Shown: positions 22,879-35,200 of the stretch, piece by piece
How the letters are laid out: each line of letters begins with the position of its first letter
How positions within the stretch are numbered: position 1 is the first letter of the stretch
Assembly (NCBI RefSeq): GCF_020382885.2
Contig: NC_058504.1
Location: 8,546,519-8,610,518, forward strand
Length of the DNA stretch: 64,000 nucleotides
Reading direction: 5' to 3'
From: Scatophagus argus
Taxonomy: Eukaryota > Chordata > Actinopteri > Scatophagidae
Program-made: the position numbers and the translations under genes
The notes under the pieces: model-generated
Database searches by the model: none
Seen by the model: only the letters and a program-made list of their open reading frames with translations
Told to the model about the DNA's origin: nothing

Positions 22879-25800
22879 ATGGATTTCTTTTGCTTCTTCT
22901 TACCTCTTCTTTTGGCTCTGATGATCCACACTACACATTCAGCTCCTGATTTTTCTGGTAAGTGCTTCGTATTTGGTGTTAATAATTGCTTTTTCAGGAG
23001 ACAGTCAAAAAGCTTACTTGTCATAGTTCAGCTATGATCGATTTGCAAAGGATGCTACTTCAGCATGTCCTAATTTTTTCTGCACATCCTGCTTTCCAAA
23101 CAGCTGGTGCAGCTAGATCAGAATCAGGGCCATGAACTTAGATCTTCACAGAATAGGACCAGATGCTCCCAAAGCATTAAATCAACTGCAGTCGAGTTGT
23201 TTTGATGAAATATGATGGATTATGTTATGATAGCAATTTTCAGGCAAAGCTTTTTGCAGCGGATTGATAGAAAGGTACACATTGCAGTGTACCACTCTGA
23301 CCTCAGAAGATATTTCCATTTTTGTGTGGCTGCAGACTCTGTGGGGCCTAAGAATAACTCATTGTGAGCAAGTGCCTGGTACTTCCTCGCATTTGCTCCC
23401 TGAAGCTGCACATTGCCTCTGTGGTGCACACACACACACACACACAGACACACATACACCAATTCTGTCCCCAGTTGCACTAGCCTTCTCCACTTAAATA
23501 GTTGAGTCCCCAAAAGTAGTCTAAGTCAAGCACACACCCACACACACATACAAAACAAAGGGAGCCAAGTACAGGAAACACACATGGGAGGGGAGACTTC
23601 AGTGTCTGTATTCTGTTGTCTTGTATATTTGCCTGTGCGGTCACCATCCACATATTGCCTCAGAAAGCCACACCCAGTGACTGAGTCCCCACCCAGGTGA
23701 CTACCAGGGCCGATCTGCATGGTCTATAAAAAGCATTTGATAGGTCACACTATTGAATAAAGTGAAAATAGCACTGTGCACTGTGTTGTTTTTCAGTATA
23801 TCTTCTCACAATCCTGAAGAACCACACGGCTCATGCGTGTGAAGGAGACTCACTCATCATTGAGTGTCCCTCCAGGACGTCTGTGACCGTCCTATCAGCT
23901 TTCTATGGACGACGTATTCCTAACCAGCATTTATGCCCCTCTGCAAACTCGAATATAACTGTGGAGGAGGACACAGAATGCTCTTCCCCAGTTGCTGTGG
24001 AGGTACATAAAGCCATGCTTTCTGAAAGCCCTCTGCCTTCCTCAAAATGTGCTCATGACTCACGGGGCAGATTACAGAAGTCAGAATGTGTTTTCTCGCC
24101 CTTGCAGAAAGTGCTGTCAGAGTGTCAGGATCGCCAGTCCTGTCACATCCCTGTGTTCAGTCCAGTGTTTGGACGGGACCCCTGTCCCCTCACCACCAAG
24201 TACCTTCTGGTCTCCTACAAGTGCAGACCAGGTATGCAGTTAAGGACTTATTATAATCATAGAAAGAGAAGGGTAGTAGTTGTGGTGCCAGCATTTCAAA
24301 CAGTTGATTGCCTTTTACTTATGTGTCCCAACTTGAGTGTCCCAAAATTTTCAGTCATGTTTAAGTCAATCACTGCAAGCAATGTACTTTATATTACTGC
24401 CTACCATTTTCTGCGTCCATAGTAAAGCATGAAAGTTCATTCTTGGCTTTGGAAATAGTAGTTTGACAAAACAATTCCAGTTCAAGGTCACCTTACTTGC
24501 TTTCAGCCATATCACGTATTAGCAGCTGGAGTTTGCTCAGTTGCTCTTAAGCCCTGCTGTATCTCTTGACATGTTAGCTCATTGACTAATGATTTCATCG
24601 AGAGCTCTTCTTGGACTCAACTTAAACATGTCCACGAATGTATCTTAATGAAAACTGAGAAGGATACAATATGGTTGAAAGCCAATAAATGGACCTTGAG
24701 TTGTGGTTGTTTGGTGAGACGCCTCATTCATTCACATATTAGGTTGATTTAGTGTCCTTTTGGGAATCTTAATTGCCATGGTTTTGTTAAATGCATTTTT
24801 TTGACATCCCAGCCACTCAGTTCTGATCATTTCAGTATGAAAAATTAACTTGTAATAACTTGAAACCTAAAATTGCATTTTCTTTGCAGGGTACCGGTAT
24901 GGTATGATAATGGTATGACATGCTATAGTAACACATGTAACTACATCAATCAGTTAAGTGAACATCAAAAGTCAAAGTCAGCAAATGCAAAATATTAAAG
25001 AAGAAAACAACAAGCGAACAAAGAAACAAGTACACAAATGAGCAAACAGTATATTACACAATAAATATTCAAGAAGCATTATTTAGACAAATTTGACTTT
25101 CATTTGATTTTTTTTTTTTCTTGAAATTTTATATGTTTAAATGAGCTTGGATTAAATTTTATTGAGCAAAGAATATGGTCTCGTAGGACATAGTCAAGTA
25201 CATATATTGTCTTTGAACTATGCAGATTAAGGCTGCCACACCCTTCACACACTCTTAAGCAGAAACAGATGTTTGTCCAAAGCAAAAATTTATAGTAAAA
25301 GTACATGATGTTTACTGTGATGTAGAACCTTCCATTTCAGAATAACGTAATAATAATGATAACTTTTAGAATAACTTATAGTGATACATTATGAATTTAT
25401 TAATTGATGTATATTTTGTATTAATAATCTGCAAAGTAACTAGTAATAGTAACTAAAGCTGCCAAATAAATGTAGTGCAGTGGAACGTACAAGGCAGTGA
25501 AGCATAAAACAGAGATGTTCATGTTTAGAGGACCTACATGTACCTCAAAATTGTAATTAAATACAATGCTTAAATAAATGCACACAGTTAATTTCCACCA
25601 CTGGAAACTAGTGGCTTGAAATGTTCATAGTAATCTTGTTCATAGTAATGAGTGAAAAACTAAAAAGAAAAATTGCAATATGTTCCTTTAAGTTTGCTAA
25701 CTAGATGTTCATCAAAATATTCCGTTCTGCAATGATGTGTGTGTTATCTGTTTTTCAGAGCATCACCGCACAAGGTTGGTGTGTGAAAATGAGCGTCTGA

Positions 25801-27908
25801 GGCTGATGTGTAAAAATGAGACTGTCCTCACCATCTACTCTGCCACGTTTGGACACCTGCTGCATGGCAGTCCTTACTGTCCCCAGGAACCTGGATCACA
25901 TACTGACATGGGTCTGACACAGTGGAGAATAACTGTTGTGCCATATTTGTCCATCAGTATAAAACAACTGACATGCGTTAATTATCCATTCACTGGATAA
26001 TTAATGACGATAATAATGTTAATAATCAGAGATGAGATTTGAGCCCAGAGCATAATGGTAGAATATTAAACTGATAACAGTTATTAATTTTACCAAACCT
26101 AATTTATTCCAGAGTGTTTGTCACCCTCGGCATTGAGGAAGGTGTCACGCAGATGTCATGGCAGATCCAACTGCTCAGTCATGGCCGACACTCAAACCTT
26201 TGGGGACCCTTGCTTCCCCGGCACCAGGAAACACCTGCGAGTGTCCTTCACTTGTGGTACGTAACGAACCAGGCGCCTGTGTTTGTGTGATTGTTATGGT
26301 TTGATGCATCATGTAAAAACACTCTTGTTTTTACTTCAGTGCCCCGGTATCTTCTGGAAGATGTGGGTCGAGGGTCAACAGATCCTTTCATGATCTCAGA
26401 CTACACACATGGTGAGAATAAGACCGAAAATCCACAGATGTTGTTGCATGTAGCAGACTTTGACTGGCGTCTGAGCCCAGACCCCTCTCACCTGCAGGTG
26501 GATGGTACACTGGCCCCACCTACAGGCCTCAAAACATGCTCTTAACCAACTCTCTGGAGATCATTGAACAAATATTGGGTATGTGCACTGATGCCTGTAA
26601 ACCTCAGGCTGGGGTTGCATGTACATTTCCTATCATTCTTGTTGATGATATTTAAAGGGTCATTTGGGTGTTTTAGCACATTTTAGTGCACAATCACATC
26701 ACAGTTTGCAGTACAACGTAGCTGATTATGAGTAGCTGGCTGTCAAAGCCTGTGTTTGTGTTTCATTTGTCACTTTTGTGCAAATATATTAAATTATAAC
26801 CACTGCTCTTCTTAATCTTCTGTGCAGTATTACACAATGTATATAAATATTTTGCATTAGTGCTAACCATTTTCCAAAGCATGCCATATATCTTTTAACT
26901 TGATGTGTGTGTTTTTAATTCCAGTAATTTAGGTTCAGTTCAGTATATTAAAATCGACATGCACATGCATGAAAGCAATGGATCAGTTAACATTTAATCC
27001 TCTTCAGTTTTTTTCTTAAGGTTACATTATCATGCAGTGAAATAATAATTGAAAGTGTGGATTGCTTTCTTTTGAGGTATTTGTAGGCCCACTTAACATT
27101 AAGACAAACTTTAAGGACAAAATTATTGTGAAATTTATATTTGTTTAAAATAGTATTACTCATCCAGAGTCGATTCGTAGATCTTGACTGTTTCTGTTAT
27201 CACACGTACAATGTGTCACATTCACTTTCCTGGGCAAAAACATAATCTGAAAAAGAAAGACAATTTAATGTGATCAATAGCTTTTTTTTTATTGAGTTTA
27301 ACACCTCTGCAATTTTCATAGCTATATATAGTGACATATCAAAATGACAATGGAAAACTGCATTTTCTGGTAAATTGTCAACAGTAATGTAAAGAAAAAA
27401 CAATTTGTTGTAGTGTAGTCTTTTGTACAGGAGGACAGGATGTTCAACAGGATGAGCAATTTTGTTTTACAATTTGTTGAGTCTTGTGACAACACATTTT
27501 GAATTTAGTTTATCTCCTCCAGGTCTCCCAGAACGAATGGCTCTATACTTTGTCTCCGGCATCTGTGCTGGTCTGGTTTTCCTGCTCTGCTTGTTTGGTC
27601 TGCGCTCCACTCTAGTGAGGGATGTGAAAGATCTGTTTTCTGAGCTGAATGACGACCTGAAAGCATCTCGCAGACAGCGCAAGGAGCTCATGGAAGACCT
27701 CTTTGACAATGACATCTCAGACACGTCATCCTTCTGTCGCCTCACGCAATCATGCCGCACAACAGACATCTTCAGTCCTTCCAGTTTGACAGTAGAGATG
27801 GTCAGTCGTGAGGTGGAACAGACGAGAGATCTGCCCAATGGTGACATTTGGCCACATCGAGATTCAAGCCCTTATGCTATTCATAAGATCAAAACCTATA
27901 ACATTTGA
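22879..27908 (+). CDS. eva1c: EVA-1 homolog C-like receptor: two SUEL lectin domains plus transmembrane segment (eight exons)
   Basis: Homologue of C. elegans EVA-1, a Slit/UNC-40 guidance co-receptor; vertebrate EVA1C binds heparin and SLIT. Exons: 22879-22957, 23797-24002, 24108-24231, 25759-25911, 26113-26256, 26340-26411, 26498-26578, 27523-27908; all GT-AG, about 414 residues. The signal peptide MDFFCFFLPLLLALMIHTTHS starts at the second of two in-frame ATGs (the other is 22861). SUEL domain 1 spans about 27-137 (ACEGDSLIIECP, ECQDRQSCHIPV, CPLTTKYLLVSYKC). SUEL domain 2 spans about 138-236 (VCENERLRLMC, CHGRSNCSVMADTQTFGDPC, KHLRVSFTC). A linker follows with GGWYTGPTYRPQNML, a transmembrane helix near 292-313 (ALYFVSGICAGLVFLLCLFG), then a charged cytoplasmic tail rich in KELMEDLFDND. 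Poly(A) hexamers lie at 28306 and about 28357. Assignment to eva1c rather than another EVA1 paralogue rests on the two SUEL domains. Confidence 0.92.
25340..25612. repeat. Fish dispersed repeat (eva1c intron 3)
   Basis: Ordered phrases AATCTGCAAAGTAACTAGTA, ACTAAAGCTGCCAAATAAAT, GTACCTCAAAATTGTAATTA and TTAATTTCCACCACTGG define the right half of a repeat also seen at 14400, 15380 and 51060. Non-coding. Confidence 0.65.
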
Positions 27909-29201
27909 GAGAAGTTGCACAAATGAGTGAAACTGTCACTAAAGCATCCGTCTGTTGTGAAATTTAAGTTGTGGAGTGTAATGACATATTCATTTTACTT
28001 GTACAACAATTTAACTAACTGGGCCTCCATATTTATGTTCATTCAGGGACATTTGACTTAATTAAAAAGTAAAATACATGAAATCTTAATGCACTAGCTT
28101 AATTACAATCATCATTAAGATTAACATCACACAATTTGTTCTTTTAAACTCAAATATGATAGAGTTTTCTAAAATGACAGTGAGACCAATGATTCAGCAG
28201 CAGTTAATTTAGCTAATTTTCTGCCTACACTTGTGATGGTTCTTAGGGTGGCATTTAAAAATGTTGAAACAGGTACTGTATATTACAAAGCGAGTCATTC
28301 TGAATAATAAAGATAATCTGATTACAGTGTTTCTTTTGTTTGATGCTTCGCAATAACAATAAAATGCTTGAAAAGTTAAATAACTAATGCCCAGTGAACT
28401 GTGAACCACAGGGAATGAAGTCCAGGGTACAAGGCACAAACCTTTAATGAGTTCTCACAATTGGACATTGTCTCATTTTAAAGGATCACAACCAAAATGG
28501 TTCACTGCTGGTGAATTCTGCCATGAAGAAGACACTAACATTTTATATGTACATAAACAGATAAGATGTAGTTAAAAATCCATCGGTGTCCAATACCTCA
28601 ACATTGTGAAAAATACATGTTATACTGCACATTTAAATGCAGCAAAAAAACCCCCAGCCTGCCAAAAACAAAAGATACGCAGTGTTGGGCTTCGTGTTCA
28701 ATCTGTGGGCTACACTCCGCGACAGAAGGTGGCGTTATCACACTCATACTAGACGCCAACCGCCGTTAAAAATCAGGAAGCCGAATCCACGAAGAACGAC
28801 AGAAGGAGGTGGGAATCTACATAGCAAACTCTCTGCAGGAGCCAAACTAGCTTACTGTGCCACAAACTGCCAGCCATGTAGACTGACCAGTCAGATCCCG
28901 GAACAGAAGGGAAGCCGAATATTTCTGTGATTTTTTTTTTTGACCCAATGGCGCACACTAACCAGGCTATTTTGTTTTCTCGGCTTTGTTGAACATTTGT
29001 GACCCCATCCAGCTATAACAACAACAACAACAACAACAAGGTCTGGCTAACAAGCTCAGAATCCGTTAGCATTAGCAACAAGCCTGTGACAAGCTGTCAC
29101 CCCGGAAGGCCGTCGCCGCCGCCGCCGAGCACCGGGTGGGGATTTAACTTTCTCTGACGGCTGTCCGCATCTGGACTGAAACAACACAAAGTCACTAGCA
29201 A
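27909..29201. promoter_or_regulatory. eva1c 3' UTR and ocrl promoter region
   Basis: The first 400 bases hold the eva1c 3' UTR with two AATAAA hexamers. From about 28660 CpG content rises, with a GCCGTCGCCGCCGCCGCCG stretch near 29109-29127, consistent with a TATA-less CpG promoter for ocrl. The 97-codon open frame at 28637-28930 has no homology and is not called. Confidence 0.5.
29015..29040. repeat. (AAC)n trinucleotide repeat in ocrl 5' region
   Basis: Eight AAC/ACA units about 165 bases before the ocrl ATG, probably within the 5' UTR or promoter. Confidence 0.9.
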
Positions 29202-32200
29202 ATGTTATATAGCTGCTTGTTCATTATCGGTAAGAATGTCCTCTTTGGGGATAGCCGACGAGGAGTGCTTGGCAATATCCTTTTTGAATTAAGTTAACCA
29301 TGTTTATGTGTTTTCATTTCGGTTTAGCTCGTTGGCTAACGTTAGCTTTACTCAATCATTTTCTCAAGTAACGCCATTCAGCGGTAGCAAGTTGGCTAAC
29401 TTGACTAAATTATTTGAAAACAAGAAACACGCGGGTTAACGTCAAATGTATTTTAGGAGCTAGCTGGTTAACACGTATGAGTTTATTTACCTAGTTCTGT
29501 AATAGGTAGATCACTTTTCAATCAGTTTACTACTAACCACACCAATATGACCAATCTCATCTATCGTCAGTTAGCCAATTAAACCCACTAGTCCTTGAAC
29601 AGAATAACGTTAGCCATATTTTTATTTAAGTTACTTTGGCTGCCACTGAACCGCTTTCTCTCCTTATTTTCAAGTGCCTTGTACTTGTCATTTACCACAT
29701 TCATTTACCTCCTACTTTGCTGTAAGCATGGTTACTTCTAACACAAATTAAAACTCATGAGTACTTTCAGTGTAACCGCACGCATACTAACTTAGACAAC
29801 TAAAATGAAAGTTAAAATCTACTCTGCGGCTAATTACAATAACAGTGCTTGTGATATCCATGCGCCCTTCTCATCGTCAATCAAAAATAATTCCTTGATT
29901 GTGTTGCTCACACTGTAAGAGGTCAGGAGCTGAGGGCTGGCCAGAAGGAGCCCAGACTACTTTCACTAATTGAGCGCAGTGGAGAGTTTATGTAAGTATC
30001 AGAAAATCTGGTGACTGAAAATGTATGTATTTTTGGTCAGGCACTGGGTAAATTTAGGGAGATGATGATCCCACAGGACATGTTTAAGGTTTTGAAGAGG
30101 CCCCTTAGATGTTCATCTGCAGCATCTGCTTCTTAATTCTGATGAGGTTAATGTTTTTGACTGCTTTGCCTATTTTTGAAGGTAGATGCTAATTCTGGTA
30201 TATATGAAGTGTCCAGCCTGCTCTTCCCTGTAAGTGGGAACATTTTATATTTTCTGCTGTCTTTGATTGACATGCGCCAAATAGTTGTGTTTCTCTGTAA
30301 GCAAACATGGCTGTTAACATGTAAATGAACTAATATCAAAATGGTCCAAAATACAACCTTTTGTATAATAAAGGTGTGTACTGTGGTTGAGTACTGAATG
30401 TTTAACTAGGTGATTTGTACAGTTTTGTTATTGTCTTCTTGATTCGGTTGTCTGGTAATATCTAATGAATAGAGTTTTATAGTGGATGATATTATGTAAG
30501 AGTTAATATTGTTGTTGGCGGTTTGTGTTGATAAATTGAACAGGACAAGTGTGCTTTGGGTTTAACAAATTTTGCATTTTGTAATCACAAAAAATGTTCA
30601 GAATCAGAGGTCATGCACACATCAGAATTAAGTAAAATGCTGCATGGATCAGTGACAAATCACTGACCCGCTGCTTGGAGGTCAGAAAGTCAGCTGCAGG
30701 ACAGTGCTGCCCATGGAACTGTAGCATTTGGTTCAGCGTTCGTTAGCAGGATTTTAACCGACTACTTGGCAGATTCGGCATTTGTTTTGGGAAAAGGGAT
30801 GTTATGGGAGATAAATTGGTGTTGTTTGTAGTAGGTTGTGATGTGCACTGGTGTGAGGCAGAAAGCAATTACACCCACCAGCAGCTAGCTTACTTCGCAT
30901 TATGGAGAATTCCTCCATTTATTCCCAGACTGTCATGAGACTCACATGGGCACACAAGCTCCATCCTCAGCTGACTGTTTAAAACCTACACACTCTAACC
31001 TTCGCTACTGACAGGGAATAATAGTGAACAGTCATGAAAGCAAGAGCTGTTGACATTTTCAAGTCAAGGCAGCTTACAGATATTCAAAGAGGAAAGATTA
31101 TATAAAACTACAACCTCAAAAATTCAAGTTGTACCAAGGTGTATGACAGTCTCAAATAAACCAGACCTCATGAGGTTCACCACAATATTTGTATTTAATT
31201 CAGGACTGCTGTATTGTAAGAAGTTTCTGTCATTTTCTCCACTCTTTTGAGGAGGGGATGTTGTTGATTGTCATAAAGTCCCAGAGGGGCTGTTGCTGAT
31301 TCAGTGGAAGTCAGTTCTGACACATTTAGTCCAGCAGTGTTAGTACATTACTGTTGAATCATTTTCCTCTCTTCAACAGTAATCAGACTTACTGTGAAGT
31401 GGAGGGGAATTGTGGGCAGTGCCCAGCACGCCGCTTTGGCCTTGGCTGTTATTCAGCCATTGTTAGAGAGTGAAATTTGACCGCACCTACACTGACCTGC
31501 ATCATAGATTTGAAGCCGCTTATATGACTATTTAATGACTGAAAGTGTAGCTCCTCTGAATGTGCTCCTGGTTGCTACAGTTGACTTTTGTCAGCAGAAC
31601 CTGACTGACAGAGGATGTTTACTAATCAGTTTTGTGTTATTGTGTCTTGTGTGCAAACATGCATGTGCTTGTCAGATTTTTGTAAACCTTAAATATGCAT
31701 TTTATCATCACTTAATAATGCTAATCTAACCCTAACAGCATGTTTACCCATACTGCATCTCAAATATTAAAATATTCTGATGGGTTTCATACCGAACACC
31801 ATTCATAAAACACAATCTTAATTTTGCAAGAGTGGCTGATGACTTCTGAAAAAAAAAGAAAAAGCTGCAGCTCATCTGTCCGTGCTTTGTGTTTTTTTTA
31901 ATAATTTTATTGATCCTATTAAAATATTACAGAGCTGGTGTTAACTAAGGTGTTAATACTCTGTGCTGTTCTCATACAGATTAAGTGTTTTGGCCACCCC
32001 TGAGGCTGTTGTGTCTCATCTAGTGGATCAGGTGTCTATACCCATCAATGGTAATTTTGAAGTAGTGCGAGGTATGTGACCATTTTTGTTGTCTGTCAAA
32101 TTCACAGTATTAACTGTTGAGGATATGCCAAATTTAATTGAATATTTGGGATATTTTAAGTCACCAAAGGCTGCAAACTATTCTTAATATGTTTGTATTC

Positions 32201-35200
32201 TTCTGTAAAGAGTTTGCCATTCCTGTCCAATTGATACAACATTTGTACAACATAATGTTGGTTAAAGAACCTCATACTCTTTAACCAATGTTACAGTTTA
32301 CTCAGGGTCGCATTACAGCAGTGTAAAAGTGAAAGTCCAGGGAGGGATTTCCTTTCCAAATAGAAAACAGAATCTAAAATATCAACACAATTAGGGCCTG
32401 TTGAAATGATTTATAACACCCCCTGTTTACTCTTACAACAGACCTTTGAACTGCACCATTTAAACTCCATTTCCTCTTTGTTTTCAGAGGCTGAAGAGGC
32501 TCTTCTTATCGACTTCTCAGTAGACTGTAAGTCCTTTTTATCTCTAGAAATCCTAATTCATTTTCGGGTTTATTTTCAAAAATGCAGGAAATATGTTGTT
32601 GTGGACCTTCAGGCAAGCTGGTAAGAAAAAATGTATTGTGGGAACAAAGAAGAGCTAGAACGTGGAACTGCAGCACAACTCCTATCCAGCCATACCACAT
32701 TTTTAAAGCATGCCTTTAGCCAGATGTCACTGACCTTTATTTAGCAGCAGGCCCTGCTCATGAGTTGCCAGGGCTGTCTGAAAGAAAGCTTAATTGCGTC
32801 ATTATTAAATCACTTTTCTTTGTTTTCTAGACAGCTTGCATTTCCTGACATGTGTGTAAATGTGTGTGTTTTCCCTCTCAAGCCTCTGTTCGGATACGAA
32901 TCAAGGGGGAAAAAGCCCCTGAGCTGCTGTTGGAACTCCGCGATGACGAAAGGACTCAGACTTTCCTCACACAGGTGAAGAGTGCTCAGCAGCAAGGTAA
33001 GACTCCATTGTCTGTCAGCCGTCTAAAGCAGATGGATGATTAATTATTTAATCACTCATTTAAGATTTATTTACTGAGGGTGGATTACGCTGCTTGTTCA
33101 TTTCTTGTGCATTCTTGCCACCAACACACCAGTGGAAAGACTAATTTGTCTGCAAATTTTGTAATCAGATTCTCCATTAAAGACGCCAGCCCACATGTGC
33201 GAGTGCAGACAAAACGGACTAAAGCTTACATCATTATGCTTTCTTCCTTATATATATATATGTTTTAGACATGTACATAATACTCTTCAGATAAACTTTT
33301 TTTTTTGATCACCAAGATTTCAGAGGGAGCAAGTGGATCAGGGTGTAATGACAGAACTCCTATAAGGCAGTGGGACTTTTTTGAGAGCATTTTGATTCAG
33401 TTGAGAAACAGGAATATTATCCAGTTGGCAGGGATGTTGCTTTAATGTATGTATTGCTTTTTATGTATGTATTCGTAGATGCAACCGTTTGATGAGCGTG
33501 GTGTGTTATCAGTTTATTTCACACTTTGCTCATACTGATCATGTCACTTTGCCAGAAATAAAATTTAATCACACTACAGTCTGCGCATTCACCTGTGGTG
33601 ATCACATTTATGGTCAAATCTTGATTGTAGTCAAAGACTTGATGTTTGGGCACTACTTATGGGAAACTCGACTCAGTTTACCCTTCATTGCATTCTGTTG
33701 CTGTACCCTGGGCAACCTTTTGACTGAGAACAGTGAGATGATTGTGTTAAAGGGTAACTCTGTGGGACCTCAGTGACCTAATCCAGACATGTGACTTTAC
33801 AAAGGAGATCAGACTGACACCTGCTGAGTTTTTTTTATTTTATAGGTTCACAAAACAATGTGAACTGTGCAGAGATATTAATATGAAGACGTACTGACGT
33901 GTATTACACTGTAGTACTCTACAGATGTTCTTGTGATTTAGGTTATTTTATTGCCTAATTACATTTTTGAAATGAGCTTGATGTGAACTGTGGCAAACAA
34001 AGTCATGTTCTGTTTACCGTGGTAGTCCAATGAGTTGTAATTATTCCCGTAATCATGACCTGTTTATCCAGTTTCACTGTTAGAATAGTAACATCATGTA
34101 GTCGCCAGTAGTACTAGAGGGGAACTATTCCCTCTCCAGTTTCGTTATCAACGATCCACTTGTTGTCCTCAACTTCCTGTTACGACAACGTTGCTCCACT
34201 GGGTGTTGGCAATTTTTTTTTTTAATCTGTGTTCATATTTACTTTCAGAGAGGTCAGTTGAAACAGGATGTGTTTATCTAAAAGCTGTAGCTTTTATCTT
34301 TCATTTTATTTTTCAGCTGTAGCACCTTTATTGTTTATTTGTTGACACAGTTTAAGATAATCCGCAGAAAGATGCTCCCTTCTGCTTATGTAAGGTTGTG
34401 TTGATTTATAAATCATGTTGTGTTCCCTTAAAGTGCTGTTCAGTATTTTATTTTTTTTATTACTATTATTTATTTTATTTTATTTAGTTCAGTCCAACCT
34501 GACAAAACCCAAAGCGATGGAGCCCCTTGCACCAAAAGCCTTGAGAGGTCCAGTGCCCTTCCCACCACAAGGAAAAAACAAGACTGCTAACTCTGTGGGC
34601 CCGGGAGCCATCCCACCCAGGTCTATTGCTGCACAGCCTCCCAACCTCAACAATATTATGGCAACAGATCAATCTGATACAGGTAATATATGGTTATGTT
34701 ATGTTGATGTTTAGAAAAGTCCAACAGTTGATGTTTACATAGTAGCTAAAATATTTCCCTTATCATCTGAAGCCTTCCAAATTAATTTCTATTGCTGTTT
34801 GATTGAATTCTTTGCTTTGCTGTTTCTGAAGACCCAGTTCAAACACTTGCCTCAGACTTTGGTTTTGAGGATAACTTCAACCACACTCTCAAAGTGGAAG
34901 AAAAGAAGAACCATCAGAATCGCATTGTGGCTTCTAGAGATCCTCCTCCTGTTCCTCCACTACCTCCTCGCAAAGGCTCCTACACTCCATCCAATCGTAT
35001 GCCTCCTTTACCAGTCGCTAAAGACAGAACTGTCTCCCTGCAGGCCAAAGACAACTCTTTCAACACTAGCCCCAAACCAGAGTAAGTTTAACGTGCATGA
35101 CACAATTTCAGGTTTACTGGAAACATTGGAAAATGGTATTTCATGGCTGAAGACTCACTATCCTAAAGAGGAATCTGTCTAAATGATTGTTGTTGTTTAA

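Noticed and set aside
23724..23731. TATAAAAA as an internal eva1c promoter
   Set aside because: It lies only about 65 bases before the exon 2 acceptor, and exon 2 offers no suitable signal-peptide start; the ATG with a signal peptide is in exon 1.
28637..28930. 97-codon open frame upstream of ocrl as an extra ocrl exon
   Set aside because: No similarity to OCRL N-termini, no fitting donor in frame, and the ATG at 29202 joins exon 2 correctly.
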